A stretch of DNA of 44,615 nucleotides, taken from Gallionellales bacterium GWA2_60_142 (lineage in GTDB: Bacteria; Pseudomonadota; Gammaproteobacteria; Burkholderiales; Gallionellaceae). Position 1 is the stretch's first letter. Every line of letters begins with the position of its first letter. Of the stretch, positions 34,173-44,349 are shown piece by piece. Where the stretch lies: the NCBI GenBank assembly GCA_001801085.1, contig MGWR01000071.1, forward strand, positions 1 to 44,615, read 5' to 3'. Below the pieces are notes generated by a model. It saw only the letters and a program-made list of their open reading frames with translations, was not told where the DNA came from and ran no database searches. Both the position numbers and the translations under genes were made by a program.

Positions 34173-35510
34173 TTACAAAAACCTCGCCACCATCCCGTTA
34201 GCCAACTCGCCCTGCAACGGTATCTGCACGCGATGCCCGCTGCCGGGTGCGACGGTAATCGCCGCGCCTTCGAGGCTCTTCATCTCCTTCAGCTCGACGA
34301 TGCTGTTGCCGGAAGGATGGATGATCTCCAGCCTGTCGCCGACAGAGAATTTATTCTTCACGTCGATCTCGGCCATGCCGTTGGTACAGCTCACGATGTC
34401 GCCGACGTATTGCTGGCGGAAGCTCTCGGAGTGGCCGCGCATGTAGTTCTGCTGTTCGTGCGTGTGGTGCCGTTCGTAGAAGCCGTCGGTGTAGCCACGG
34501 CTCGCCAGCGCATCCAGCGCGCCCAGCAGTTCCAGATTGAACGGGCGACCTTTGACAGCATCGTCTATGGCCTGACGATACACCTGCGCGGTGCGCGCCA
34601 CGTAGTAGATGGACTTGGTGCGGCCTTCGACCTTGAGCGAGTCCACACCTATCTTCACCAGCCGCTCGACATGCTCCACCGCGCGCAGATCCTTGGAGTT
34701 CATGATGTAAGTGCCGTGCTCGTCTTCCAGTACCGGCATCAGCTCGCCCGGATGATCCTTGCGCGAAATGACATATACCTTGTCCGCCATCGGATGACGG
34801 GGCTGCGAGCCGCAGTCGGACAGCGGGCTCTCGCTCAGCGCCTTGTCGAAATCGAAGTCGATTTTCTGAATGTCGCCGGTGCCGTCTTCGGCTGCGTTAT
34901 CCACCTTGTAGTCCCAACGGCAGGAGTTGGTGCAGGTGCCCTGGTTCGCATCGCGGTGGTTGAAGTAGCCGGACAGCAGGCAGCGGCCGGAATAGGCGAT
35001 GCACAGCGCGCCGTGGATGAACACTTCGAGTTCGATGTCCGGGCATTGCTGGCGGATTTCCTCGATCTCGTCCAGCGACAGTTCGCGCGACAGGATCACG
35101 CGCGACAGGCCCAGCGATTTCCAGAATTTCACCGCCGCGTAGTTGACGGTGTTGGCCTGCACCGATAGGTGTATCTCCTGCTCCGGCCAGCGCTCGCGCA
35201 CCATCGCGATCAGGCCGGGATCGGCCATGATGAGCGCGTCCGGCTGCATCGCGATGACCGGCTCCATGTCCGCCATGTAGGTCTTCACCTTGGCGTTGTG
35301 CGGCATCAGGTTGCTGGCGACGAACAGCTTCTTGCCCAGCGCATGCGCTTCCTGGATGCCTATGCCCAACTCCTCCAGCCTGAATTCGTTGTTGCGCGCC
35401 CGCAGCGAGTAGCGCGGTTGTCCGGCGTACACCGCGTCCGCACCGAAGGCGTAGGCGGTGCGCATCTTGTCGAGGGTGCCGGCAGGAAGAAGAAGCTCGG
35501 GAGCTTTCAT
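34173..35510 (-). CDS. trhP: U32-family tRNA hydroxylation protein TrhP (YegQ type)
   Basis: A 445-residue member of peptidase family U32 beginning MKAPELLLPAGTLDKMRTAYAFGADAVY. The U32 signature ELEVFIHGALCIAYSGRCLLSGY is followed by the Cys cluster CTNSCRW. In E. coli the orthologue works in prephenate-dependent 5-hydroxylation of U34 in certain tRNAs. A longer frame to 35798 overlaps metF and is rejected. The start overlaps the metF stop by one base (TGATG), making it the last gene of the SAH-riboswitch unit unless a separate promoter exists. Confidence 0.9.
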   Translation of the reverse strand: MKAPELLLPAGTLDKMRTAYAFGADAVYAGQPRYSLRARNNEFRLEELGIGIQEAHALGKKLFVASNLMPHNAKVKTYMADMEPVIAMQPDALIMADPGLIAMVRERWPEQEIHLSVQANTVNYAAVKFWKSLGLSRVILSRELSLDEIEEIRQQCPDIELEVFIHGALCIAYSGRCLLSGYFNHRDANQGTCTNSCRWDYKVDNAAEDGTGDIQKIDFDFDKALSESPLSDCGSQPRHPMADKVYVISRKDHPGELMPVLEDEHGTYIMNSKDLRAVEHVERLVKIGVDSLKVEGRTKSIYYVARTAQVYRQAIDDAVKGRPFNLELLGALDALASRGYTDGFYERHHTHEQQNYMRGHSESFRQQYVGDIVSCTNGMAEIDVKNKFSVGDRLEIIHPSGNSIVELKEMKSLEGAAITVAPGSGHRVQIPLQGELANGMVARFL

Positions 35511-36340
35511 CACAAGCCTAACCGCTTGCAGAGTTCCCGCGATGGGCCGGCTTGGTTCAGCGTGTAGAAGTGCAAGCCCGGCGCGCCGCCTGCCAGCAGC
35601 TTCTCGCACAACTGGGTAACCACGTCGAGGCCGAACGCCTGCACCGACTCGTTGTCGTCGCCGTAGCCTTCCAGCGTCTTGCGCATCCAGCGCGGAATCT
35701 CCGCGCCGCACATGTCGGAGAAGCGCGCTAGCTGCGAATATTTCACGATGGGCATGATGCCGGGCACGATGGGCGCGGTCACGCCCAGCTTGCGGCATTC
35801 GTCGACGAAATAGAAATAGCTGTCGGCGTTGTAGAAATACTGGGTGATCGCGGAGTTCGCGCCCGCGGCGACCTTGCGCTTGAAGTTAGCCAGATCGTCG
35901 CGCGCCGATTTCGCCTGCGGATGGAACTCCGGGTAAGCCGCGACTTCGATGTGGAAGTGTTCGCCGGTCTGCGCGCGGATGAACGACACCAGTTCATTCG
36001 CGTACTGGAATTCGCCTATGCTGCCCATGCCGGACGGCATATCGCCGCGCAGCGCGACGATGCGCTTCACGCCCAGTTGCTGGTAGGTCTGCAACAGGCT
36101 GCGGACGTTGTCGCGCGTCGAACCGACGCAGGACAGGTGCGGCGCGACCTGAAGAGCTTCGGCCTTGATCTGGCGCACGGTCTCCAGTGTGCGCTCCTGG
36201 GTGGAGCCGCCCGCACCGAAGGTGACGGAGAAGAATTCCGGATTCAGCGCCGCGAGCTGCTTGCGCGTCGCAGCCAGTTTTTCCATGCCCTCCGGTGTCT
36301 GCGGCGGGAAGAATTCGAAACTGAAAAGTGGTTTGTTCAT
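35510..36340 (-). CDS. metF: Methylenetetrahydrofolate reductase
   Basis: The 276-residue FAD enzyme reduces 5,10-methylene-THF to 5-methyl-THF for methionine synthesis. The family N-terminus MNKPLFSFEFFPPQTPEG is clear, with VTFGAGGSTQERT and RGDMP further in, and an ITQYFYNADSYF segment. The ATG at 36340 overlaps the holin-like gene stop by 4 nt; an in-frame upstream extension is not used. It is the third gene behind the SAH riboswitch, which fits with raised methyl-donor supply when SAH builds up. Confidence 0.95.
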   Translation of the reverse strand: MNKPLFSFEFFPPQTPEGMEKLAATRKQLAALNPEFFSVTFGAGGSTQERTLETVRQIKAEALQVAPHLSCVGSTRDNVRSLLQTYQQLGVKRIVALRGDMPSGMGSIGEFQYANELVSFIRAQTGEHFHIEVAAYPEFHPQAKSARDDLANFKRKVAAGANSAITQYFYNADSYFYFVDECRKLGVTAPIVPGIMPIVKYSQLARFSDMCGAEIPRWMRKTLEGYGDDNESVQAFGLDVVTQLCEKLLAGGAPGLHFYTLNQAGPSRELCKRLGL

Positions 36341-36690
36341 GATTTTCTCAAAAGCTGTTGAGCGGCGGCAGAGAGCCCCCACGAGATGATGCTGTACAGC
36401 GCTGCGCCGAGCACGCCGAACCAGAAGCCGTCGACGACGAAGCCCTTGAGCACGGAGCCGACGAACCAGAACAGCAGGCCGTTGATCACGAAGATGAACA
36501 GGCCCAGCGTCAGCAACGTGACCGGCAGGGTCAGCAACAGCAATAACGGACGGATCAGCGTGTTGACCAGTCCGAGGAAGAACGCGGCGATCATCGCATC
36601 GACGAAGCTGTCGAGATGTATGCCCGGGACGAAGTTCGCCACGGTCAGCAACGCCAGCGCATTCAATATCCAGATCAGCAGCAGTCTCAT
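36337..36690 (-). CDS. Small four-helix membrane protein (phage holin superfamily IV / YvlD type)
   Basis: A 117-residue hydrophobic protein, MRLLLIWILNALALLTVANFVPG onwards, with four membrane segments and the GLVNTLIRPLLLLLTLPVTLLTLGLFIFVINGLLFW pattern of PF04020 proteins (key blocks NTLIRPLL and FIFVING). Despite the family name no phage genes are near, and its role is unknown. It lies between ahcY and metF, an arrangement I recall from other betaproteobacteria. It overlaps metF by 4 nt and is separated from ahcY by 83 nt containing a terminator-like hairpin. Confidence 0.88.
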   Translation of the reverse strand: MRLLLIWILNALALLTVANFVPGIHLDSFVDAMIAAFFLGLVNTLIRPLLLLLTLPVTLLTLGLFIFVINGLLFWFVGSVLKGFVVDGFWFGVLGAALYSIISWGLSAAAQQLLRKS

Positions 36691-36716
36691 CGATCTCTCT
36701 TTCGAAGCTACATGGT

Positions 36717-36756
36717 AAAACGCCGCTCCACCGGCGAAACTCGCAGGGGAGCGGCG
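36717..36756 (-). terminator. Terminator-like hairpin between ahcY and the holin-like gene
   Basis: On the minus strand CGCCGCTCC (36756-36748) pairs with GGAGCGGCG (36729-36721) over an 18-nt loop and is followed by TTTT. The loop is large and the T-run short, so partial termination is more likely than full; it could lower expression of metF and trhP relative to ahcY. Confidence 0.55.
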
Positions 36757-36773
36757 ATCAGATGCGCGCTCGA

Positions 36774-38186
<1,413 letters not shown>

Positions 38187-38216
38187 GAGCAAGCTCCATT
38201 CATAAAGGTTAATGAA

Positions 38217-38285
38217 TGGGTGCCGTTTGGACATCCGAGCCTGGCGGGAATTGGACCTTCGAACCGCTGCAGCACCCCTCGGAGG
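38217..38285 (-). promoter_or_regulatory. SAH riboswitch
   Basis: Read on the minus strand, the element holds CCGAGGGGTGCTGCAGCGG (38282-38264), a variable hairpin, CCAGGCTCGG (38244-38235) and AACGGCACCC (38227-38218). These are the conserved blocks of the SAH-sensing riboswitch (RF01057). CCGAG can pair with CTCGG and GGGTGC with GCACCC. It ends about 30 nt before the ahcY start. In this class SAH binding turns expression on. Confidence 0.88.
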
Positions 38286-38291
38286 GGGCGG

Positions 38292-38297
38292 ATTATA
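38292..38297 (-). promoter_or_regulatory. Perfect -10 box upstream of the SAH riboswitch
   Basis: TATAAT on the minus strand lies about 7 nt before the first riboswitch base, so transcription should start at the 5' edge of the aptamer. No good -35 (TTGACA-like) is visible at 17 nt. Confidence 0.6.
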
Positions 38298-38323
38298 ACG
38301 CAAAACTGCCCGTGGACGGCGAG

Positions 38324-39553
38324 CTACCAGGGCGCCACTGTCATGCCGCTCCACAGCGCCTGCGTGTCGTGAATGTCCCACTCGGCCGGGTCTTCGTGGG
38401 AAAGTATCTTGTCCTTGCAGGCCGGCTTGGACAAGTCCAGCAATTCCGGTTGTATCCTGGCGTTCGACTTGATCGAGAAGAACACCATCACTATCGGCTT
38501 GAGCAGGGACTGTGCGGTCTGCTCGACGACCACGCCCAGATGGTCCGACTCCAGCCTGACCAGCGAGCCGATCGGATAGATGCCGATGCTGCGCACGAAG
38601 GCCTCGAATATGCGCGGGTCGAAGTGCCCTTTGCTCCACTCGGCCATCTTGCGTATCGACTCGGCCGGCTCCCAGCCGTTTTTATACGGGCGGTTGGAAG
38701 TGATCGCGTCGTACACGTCGCACACCGCGCCCATCTTGGCATAAAGGGAAATCTCCCCGCCGGCCAGCCCGTTCGGGTAGCCGCTGCCGTCCATTTTTTC
38801 GTGATGGTGCAGACAAACATCCAGCGCGACTTCACCGATGCCCTTGCCGCCCAGCAGCATCCGGTGGCCCTCGACCGGATGGCTTTTCATCGTATCGAAC
38901 TCCGCCTCGGTCAGCTTGCCCGGCTTGTCGAGTATGGCTGCCGGAATCATCATCTTGCCGACATCGTGCAGCAGACCGGCCAACCCCGCCTGCCGCGTCT
39001 GCTGATCGTTGAACCCCATCGTCCGCGCCAGCGCCACCATCAGTGCGCACACCGCGACCGAATGCATGTAAGTGTATTCGTCCTTGTTCTTAAGTCGCGC
39101 CAGACTGATCAGCGCGCCTGGATTGCGCATCACCGAGGTGGAGATTTCCTCGACGATGGGCAATGCATCGCCGACATCCAGTGCCTTGCCCATGCGCGCT
39201 TCGTGGAACATCGAAGCGACGGCCTGTTTGGATTGGGAACATATCTTCACCGCGCGCGCCGCTTCCTGCGCGATGCCGGCGCGTGGTTCGGGCTTTCCCG
39301 GGCTGTCTACATGCGCGAGCGCGGCATCGACCTCGGCCGCAACCACATCCGTGGTGACTCCCCCCTCGACATCCTGTCCCTTGAGCGTGTCTATCCACAT
39401 TTCCTTGAGGCCGCTGTCGTGTATCGCCTGCAAGTCCTTCGGATCGTCGAGCAGAAACGCGCCTCGCAAGAAGGGATGCTCCATCCACGAGCCGCAAAAC
39501 TCATGGATATACATGCCCAGCCGCAGTTGTTGGATCGAAATTCGTTTCAGCAT
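38324..39553 (-). CDS. HD-GYP domain protein, probable c-di-GMP phosphodiesterase
   Basis: The 409-residue protein has an N-terminal DUF3391-like domain ([19 protein letters not shown]) and a C-terminal HD-GYP domain. Metal-binding H196-D197 is in LLHDVGKM, followed by KSHPVEGH and [15 protein letters not shown], which includes the variant GYP motif. Such enzymes hydrolyse cyclic di-GMP and affect biofilm and motility. No membrane segment is seen, so it is cytoplasmic. It is transcribed away from gpsA with 135 bp between them and stands apart from the ahcY promoter. Confidence 0.9.
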   Translation of the reverse strand: MLKRISIQQLRLGMYIHEFCGSWMEHPFLRGAFLLDDPKDLQAIHDSGLKEMWIDTLKGQDVEGGVTTDVVAAEVDAALAHVDSPGKPEPRAGIAQEAARAVKICSQSKQAVASMFHEARMGKALDVGDALPIVEEISTSVMRNPGALISLARLKNKDEYTYMHSVAVCALMVALARTMGFNDQQTRQAGLAGLLHDVGKMMIPAAILDKPGKLTEAEFDTMKSHPVEGHRMLLGGKGIGEVALDVCLHHHEKMDGSGYPNGLAGGEISLYAKMGAVCDVYDAITSNRPYKNGWEPAESIRKMAEWSKGHFDPRIFEAFVRSIGIYPIGSLVRLESDHLGVVVEQTAQSLLKPIVMVFFSIKSNARIQPELLDLSKPACKDKILSHEDPAEWDIHDTQALWSGMTVAPW

Positions 39554-39688
39554 GGCCGGTGGCTTACATGGAAGATAGCCGGATTCTATCCGGGAAACGG
39601 CTTTCCGTTCTGCTCAACATCATGCGTACCAAGTGGAGCGGCCAACTGAGGTTTCCAGGTTCAAGCGGTGCGAACGAAAGACGGGCGC

Positions 39689-40693
39689 TTATGCTCTCGG
39701 GTCGCCGTCGAACTCCTGGGTCGGCGCGCGGCTCAGCAAGTCGGCGATCACATCGGCGACCGGCACATGCTCGTAGATGACGCGATAGACGCCTTCGCAG
39801 ATCGGCATTGCAACATCCAGACGCTGCGCGAGTTGATGCACTTCGCGCACGGTGTAAACGCCTTCGGCAACATGCCCAAGGCGGCGCAATATCTCCGGTA
39901 AATCGTGGTGCTGCGCAAGAAGCAGACCGACCTGCCGGTTGCGCGACAGATCGCCGGTGCAGGTCAGGATCAGGTCGCCGACGCCGGACAGACCGCTGAG
40001 CGTCTCGCTACGCCCGCCCAGCTTCAATCCCAGCCTGGCGATCTCGGCCAGCCCCCGCGTCAGCAACGCGGCGCGGGCGTTGTGCCCCAGCCCCATGCCG
40101 TCGCAAATACCTGCCGCAATCGCCATCACGTTCTTCACCCCGCCGCCGACTTCGACGCCGACCACGTCGCTGCTGGCGTAGATGCGCAGGTGAGCGTGGT
40201 GCAGCGCCAGCGCGGTATCGCGTGCGAACTCTTCGTCGGATGAGGCTAGCGTCAGCGCGGTAGGCTGGCCGCAAGCGACCTCCTGCGCGAAGCTGGGACC
40301 GGACAACACGCCGTGGCGGAATCGTGTCGGCAACACTTCGGCGACCACCTGGTGCGGCAGCAGCGATGTCTCCGCCTCGAAGCCCTTGCACAGCCAGAGC
40401 ACGCCGAAGCTGCCGGACGACTGCGCCAGTTGCTGCAGGATGGAGCGGAAGCCGGCGGTCGGCACCGCGACGATAGCCAGTTCGGCATCGGCCAGCGCGG
40501 CGGAAAGATCGGAGCTCAGTTCGAGACCGGCGGGCAGCGGGATGTCCGGCAGGTAGCGCTTGTTGCAGTGTTCCTCGCGCATCGCCGCGACCTGGGCGGC
40601 ATCGCGCGCCCACAGCGTGACGCGGTGGTTCGCAGCCAGGCTGATCGCGAGCGCGGTGCCCCAGGCGCCCGCGCCGATGACGACGATGTTCAT
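39689..40693 (-). CDS. gpsA: Glycerol-3-phosphate dehydrogenase [NAD(P)+]
   Basis: The 334-residue enzyme reduces dihydroxyacetone phosphate to sn-glycerol 3-phosphate for phospholipids. The N-terminal NAD(P) loop is GAGAWGTALA (7-16); VLSGPSFAQEVA, then GGGVKNVMAIAAGICDGMG with the catalytic Lys, and GDLILTCTGDLSRNRQVG are family motifs. The ATG at 40693 follows the SH3 gene by 4 nt. The order secB, SH3 protein, gpsA on one strand, with grxC and a rhodanese upstream, resembles the yibN-grxC-secB-gpsA cluster of E. coli, with an extra gene inserted. Confidence 0.95.
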   Translation of the reverse strand: MNIVVIGAGAWGTALAISLAANHRVTLWARDAAQVAAMREEHCNKRYLPDIPLPAGLELSSDLSAALADAELAIVAVPTAGFRSILQQLAQSSGSFGVLWLCKGFEAETSLLPHQVVAEVLPTRFRHGVLSGPSFAQEVACGQPTALTLASSDEEFARDTALALHHAHLRIYASSDVVGVEVGGGVKNVMAIAAGICDGMGLGHNARAALLTRGLAEIARLGLKLGGRSETLSGLSGVGDLILTCTGDLSRNRQVGLLLAQHHDLPEILRRLGHVAEGVYTVREVHQLAQRLDVAMPICEGVYRVIYEHVPVADVIADLLSRAPTQEFDGDPRA

Positions 40694-40697
40694 ATTG

Positions 40698-41147
40698 CTA
40701 TTCGCCCCACACCTCGGTGCTCCGCACATAGCCGGTTTCGCCGTCGCGGTGGCGCACCTTGACCCAGCCGGTGCCGGTGGATTCGATGCGTTCCAGCGCA
40801 ACCTGCTGGCGCACCTGGAACACTACCGGCGACGAGAAGTCGGCCGCGCTCCGGACATCGAGCAGCGGCGACAGCGCAAACACGTAACGCGTGTTGCTCA
40901 ACGATTTTTTCTCGACCCAGTACAGGCTGCCGGAGCGGTCGCGCACCTTGATCCAATTATTCAGCACGACCACCTGCTCGAACGGCATGTGGCGGTTCAC
41001 GACGAACAGCTTCTTCGCCTTCAGCGAGGGTGCGTCGTAGAGTATTGCGCTGTCCTCGGTGACCGACACATAATCCACCGCGTGCGCCGCGCCGCTGCCG
41101 CAGAGCAGCAGAAACAGCGCGAGCGAACGTAGCGGGGCAGCGAACAT
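40698..41147 (-). CDS. Exported protein with two SH3-like domains
   Basis: A 149-residue protein with a signal peptide (MFAAPLRSLALFLLLCGSGAAHA) and two bacterial SH3-like repeats: DSAILYDAPSLKAKKLFVV up to WVEKKSL, then DVRSAADFSSPVVFQVRQQV up to GYVRSTEVWG. Such domains often bind peptidoglycan or proteins in the periplasm. It lies between secB (1 nt gap) and gpsA (4 nt gap), so is surely in their operon. The specific role is unknown. Confidence 0.85.
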   Translation of the reverse strand: MFAAPLRSLALFLLLCGSGAAHAVDYVSVTEDSAILYDAPSLKAKKLFVVNRHMPFEQVVVLNNWIKVRDRSGSLYWVEKKSLSNTRYVFALSPLLDVRSAADFSSPVVFQVRQQVALERIESTGTGWVKVRHRDGETGYVRSTEVWGE

Positions 41148-41148
41148 T

Positions 41149-41625
41149 TTAGTGGGTGGTAGCGGGTGTCGCAGCAGCGGCCTGCGCCTGCTGTTGCTTC
41201 TGCTGCTGGTACAGCACGTCGAAGTTGATCGGGTTCAGCAGCACTGGTGCGAATCCGGCGCGCACCGCGACGTCGGAGACCACTTCGCGCAGATACGGGA
41301 ACAGGATGTTCGGGCACATCACCGCGAGGATGGGCTCCATCTCTTCGGCCGGAATGTTGCGCATCTGGAAGATGCCGGCTTGCTTCGCCTCGATCAGGAA
41401 CATCACTTTCTCGCCGACCTTGGCGGTCACGGTCGACGTAACAGACACCTCAAACACGCCGTCATCGATGGAAGCGGCCTGAGTGGCCAACTGCACGTCG
41501 ATCTGCGGATTCTCGCGCTCCAGGAAAATCTGCGGCGCGTTGGGTATCTCCAGCGAGAGATCCTTCACATAGATTTTTTCCATGTTGAACAGGGGCTGGG
41601 TGTTTTGCTGCGCTGCTTCGGTCAT
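41149..41625 (-). CDS. secB: Protein-export chaperone SecB
   Basis: The 158-residue tetrameric chaperone keeps preproteins unfolded and delivers them to SecA. Recognisable stretches include NMEKIYVKDLSLEIPNAPQ, FLIEAKQAGIFQMRNI, and CPNILFPYLREVVSDVAVRAGF, followed by LLNPINFDVLY. The Gln/Ala-rich tail is typical. It is 32 nt downstream of grxC. Start MTEAAQQNTQ has a good AAGGAG-like site upstream. Confidence 0.96.
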   Translation of the reverse strand: MTEAAQQNTQPLFNMEKIYVKDLSLEIPNAPQIFLERENPQIDVQLATQAASIDDGVFEVSVTSTVTAKVGEKVMFLIEAKQAGIFQMRNIPAEEMEPILAVMCPNILFPYLREVVSDVAVRAGFAPVLLNPINFDVLYQQQKQQQAQAAAATPATTH

Positions 41626-41657
41626 GATTTCTCCTTGTTAAAATTATTCTGCAAAAA

Positions 41658-41915
41658 TTATCCGGTCAGTAATTGGTCCAGCTTGCCGGCCCGGTCTAGC
41701 GCCGCCATGTCGTCGTACCCTCCGACATGATGCTCGCCGATGTAAATCTGCGGCACGGTACGACGTCCAGTTTTCTCGGTCATCGCGATGCGCAACTCGG
41801 GCTGCAAATCGACGCGTATCTTCTCGATCTCCGTGACACCCTTGCGCTGCAATAACTGCTCGGCGCGCACGCAGTAAGGGCAGACTTCGGTGCAATACAT
41901 CACGACTTTTGTCAT
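41658..41915 (-). CDS. grxC: Glutaredoxin, GrxC type
   Basis: An 85-residue glutathione-dependent disulfide reductase with the dithiol active site CPYC (C12, C15) in TEVCPYCVRAEQLL, the cis-proline TVPQIYIG, and the GGYDD glutathione-binding motif. Two consecutive ATGs (41918 and 41915) are available; the second is 5 nt from GGAG and fits better. The start overlaps the rhodanese stop. Clustering with secB and a rhodanese is conserved in many proteobacteria. Confidence 0.94.
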   Translation of the reverse strand: MTKVVMYCTEVCPYCVRAEQLLQRKGVTEIEKIRVDLQPELRIAMTEKTGRRTVPQIYIGEHHVGGYDDMAALDRAGKLDQLLTG

Positions 41916-42325
41916 CATTTCTCCACCGGCAGCTTGCCCTTTTGCCAAGCGATCATGCCGCCCGCCAGATTGTAGACTTCGGAAAAGCCCTGCTTGCCCA
42001 GCATCGCGCAGGCATTGGCGGAACGGGCACCGCTGCGGCACACGACGACGATGGGTTTCGCGCGATACTTTTCCAGCTCGCCGATGCGCTCGTGCAACTT
42101 GCCCAGCGAAATCAGCTTGGCGTTCAGCACATGGCCGGATTTGTATTCGACCTCTTCGCGCACATCCAGCACCAGCGCGTTCTTGTGGTTGATGAGCTGC
42201 GTCGCGGCGATGCAATCGACTTCTTTGATGCCGCGGATGCGGTTGCCGAACATCGACCAGAACAGCATCATGCCGCTCAGAAATGCGATGGAGATAGGGA
42301 AAATATTATCGGTGACGAACTGCAC
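41915..42325 (-). CDS. Membrane-anchored rhodanese-domain protein (YibN-like)
   Basis: A 136-residue protein with one N-terminal membrane segment (NIFPISIAFLSGMMLFWSMF) and a single rhodanese domain with the active-site Cys96 in VVVCRSGARS. LDVREEVEYKSGHV and NLAGGMIAWQKGKLP are typical rhodanese blocks. It probably handles sulfur transfer at the inner membrane; the acceptor is unknown. It overlaps the PglL-like gene by 20 nt upstream and grxC downstream, so it belongs to the grxC-secB-gpsA transcript. Confidence 0.92.
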   Translation of the reverse strand: MQFVTDNIFPISIAFLSGMMLFWSMFGNRIRGIKEVDCIAATQLINHKNALVLDVREEVEYKSGHVLNAKLISLGKLHERIGELEKYRAKPIVVVCRSGARSANACAMLGKQGFSEVYNLAGGMIAWQKGKLPVEK

Positions 42326-44120
42326 TTGCGTACTCCTGTTCTTTTTGGAGGGCGAATTCTAGCAGAGCGGCGTAGCGCGCGGGCTCCTTCTCCGCCAGCG
42401 ACTCCAACTGCCGGCGCGTGGCGTCGAATTCGGACGGATACGACCAGATCGCCTGTTCCATCGCCGCGCGAGCCTGCTGCGGCATATCGTTCTGCGCCAG
42501 CAACAATGCTTGGCGATAGACCACATGGCCGACCGGCACGAAACGCATTACTCTGGAATTTAGTTCCAGCTTGTCGCGCTTGCGGTCTTCGCCGACCTCT
42601 ATCATCGAGCTCATGAACAGTTCGGCATAAGGCGATAGCAGCGAACCACCGTGGATCGCGACCAGCCCATCGCGCACGCGCGTGAAGGAAGTCTGGTCGG
42701 CTGCCGACGCCGGACGCATGCGCAACACCTGCTCCAGTTGCACATAACTGATGCGCAACTGGAGCAGCGTCAGCAAGCCCAGCAACAACATCGCCGCCAC
42801 CGATAGCCGTCCCACTGCGCGCAACTCCAGTCGATAGCGGGTCTCGTCCAGCGCGCCGAGCAGGATCGCGGCGACCGCGACGAAATAGGTGTACCACAAC
42901 GGATATTCGAGCAGGCTATGGATCGCCAGCACGCCCAGCGCCGCATAGCCCCACCAATGCGCGGCGTCTGGCGTTGCGCGGCGCAGGCCGTTCAGCCACA
43001 TCGCCAGCGCGACGAACAGTACCAGCAAACCGGCGACACCGGACTCTACGGCCAACTGGAACACCAGATTGTGGGCGTTGTTGTACAGCCCCTGTATGTT
43101 GTCCGGCTGCAACACCGGCAGCATCTGCAAGTGATGGAATGCGAACTGCCCGAACCCGACACCCAGCCAAGGTGCCTGGCCGAATATCAACCAGGATTCT
43201 CGCCACAGGTACAGACGGATGCCGCCGCTCACATCCGCGCCGAACAGCCGCTGCATGGTATCGATGCTGCCGCCTGCACCGGCCATGAACGGCAGTTGCA
43301 CCAGCAGATGCATCGCACCGAAACCGGCGAGCAGCAGCAGGCTGTAACGCAACAGCGGACGCTGCGCCGCATCGCGCCGGCTCCACCATGCGGCGAGCGC
43401 GCCCATCATCAACAGGTATAGCCAGGTGCTGCGCGAACCGCTCAGCGTCATGGTCAGCAGCATGGGCAGCGCCAGCAGCGCCGCGTAACGTCCCTTGAGT
43501 CCGAGCTGGTGCAGCAGCCCTAGCGAAATCAATCCGAGCGCGATGTAGTTCGCGAAATGATTCGGTTGCGCGAGATTGCCGAACAAGCTGGAAGAGATCT
43601 TGGCGACGATCACCGTATCGAATGGCGTGGACCAGTGGAAGTGCTGGAGCACGCCGATAGCCGCACTGATTTCCGCACCGACCAGCAGGGCAATCGCCAG
43701 CGTCTGCGCCAGTCGCGCAAAGCCAAAAATATCGCGCAGCCACGCGCCCAACATCATCAGCAAAGCCGCGAACAGCAGGTACAAGGAATACAGCAGCGCC
43801 TGGTCGAAATAGACCATCTTGCCCAGCGCCAGTTGCAACAGCGCAATGGCGGCCAGCCCGACCGGCAACTGCGCGATACGCGGAATCTCCGGGCGCACCC
43901 AGTATTCGCGCCCGACCAGCAGCGTCAATGCGCCCACGCCCAGAAGCGCGCTCCACCACTCCTGATAGAAGGTGGTCAGTGGATACCGGTGGACATAGTG
44001 CAGAAACGGGAAAACCCACATCAACCCGACCAAGGTCAGGCTGATGTGGGTCCAGTTCAACTGGTGCAGCCGTACCGACTGCAGCGCGTTTCTCAGCAAG
44101 AACTGCCCTTGACGCCGCAT
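42306..44120 (-). CDS. O-antigen ligase / PglL-like O-oligosaccharyltransferase
   Basis: The 604-residue protein has about 12 membrane segments and a C-terminal soluble region of some 120 residues rich in helices (AMEQAIWSYPSEFDATRRQLESLAEKEP), the layout of the Wzy_C/PglL_A group. Conserved features are GNLAQPNHFANYIALGL and the periplasmic loop with NNAHNLVFQLAVESG, whose His is needed in PglL and WaaL relatives. These enzymes transfer lipid-linked glycans to pilin or other proteins, or to lipid A. No pilin gene is visible. The start overlaps the DUF2892 gene by 28 nt. Confidence 0.85.
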   Translation of the reverse strand: MRRQGQFLLRNALQSVRLHQLNWTHISLTLVGLMWVFPFLHYVHRYPLTTFYQEWWSALLGVGALTLLVGREYWVRPEIPRIAQLPVGLAAIALLQLALGKMVYFDQALLYSLYLLFAALLMMLGAWLRDIFGFARLAQTLAIALLVGAEISAAIGVLQHFHWSTPFDTVIVAKISSSLFGNLAQPNHFANYIALGLISLGLLHQLGLKGRYAALLALPMLLTMTLSGSRSTWLYLLMMGALAAWWSRRDAAQRPLLRYSLLLLAGFGAMHLLVQLPFMAGAGGSIDTMQRLFGADVSGGIRLYLWRESWLIFGQAPWLGVGFGQFAFHHLQMLPVLQPDNIQGLYNNAHNLVFQLAVESGVAGLLVLFVALAMWLNGLRRATPDAAHWWGYAALGVLAIHSLLEYPLWYTYFVAVAAILLGALDETRYRLELRAVGRLSVAAMLLLGLLTLLQLRISYVQLEQVLRMRPASAADQTSFTRVRDGLVAIHGGSLLSPYAELFMSSMIEVGEDRKRDKLELNSRVMRFVPVGHVVYRQALLLAQNDMPQQARAAMEQAIWSYPSEFDATRRQLESLAEKEPARYAALLEFALQKEQEYASAVRHR

Positions 44121-44305
44121 TTAGCGAGGATGTTATTCAGCGGGCAGATCTGGGTGAAGCCGCTCTGGAACAGGTTCAGACCGACGAAGGCGGTGAAGAA
44201 CAGAAAGTACTGGCTTGTAAACAGCGGGCTGGCTTCGACGCCCAGCGCCAGCGACAACATGACGAAGAAACCTGCGACGATACGGACGATACGTTCTGCA
44301 TTCAT
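44093..44305 (-). CDS. DUF2892 (YgaP-like) small membrane protein
   Basis: A 70-residue protein beginning MNAERIVRIVAGFFVMLSLALG with two membrane helices and the C-terminal CPLNNILAKCGVKGSSC, as in the DUF2892 domain (found alone or fused to rhodanese domains in YgaP). C-x10-C and a final Cys suggest thiol or metal chemistry. The ATG at 44305 has AAAGGAGCA just upstream. The gene overlaps the PglL-like gene by 28 nt, and the presence of a separate rhodanese protein nearby may be relevant. Confidence 0.88.
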   Translation of the reverse strand: MNAERIVRIVAGFFVMLSLALGVEASPLFTSQYFLFFTAFVGLNLFQSGFTQICPLNNILAKCGVKGSSC

Positions 44306-44349
44306 TTGATGCTCCTTTAAGGTTGGTAATTTTACATTGGAATACGAGC

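Noticed and set aside
35511-35798. An upstream extension of the TrhP reading frame
   Set aside because: It overlaps metF in another frame and the family N-terminus begins at MKAPELLLPAG (35510).
38187-38639. An upstream extension of the AhcY reading frame
   Set aside because: It covers the SAH riboswitch and part of the HD-GYP gene; the family start MNAVAFNDY has its own Shine-Dalgarno.
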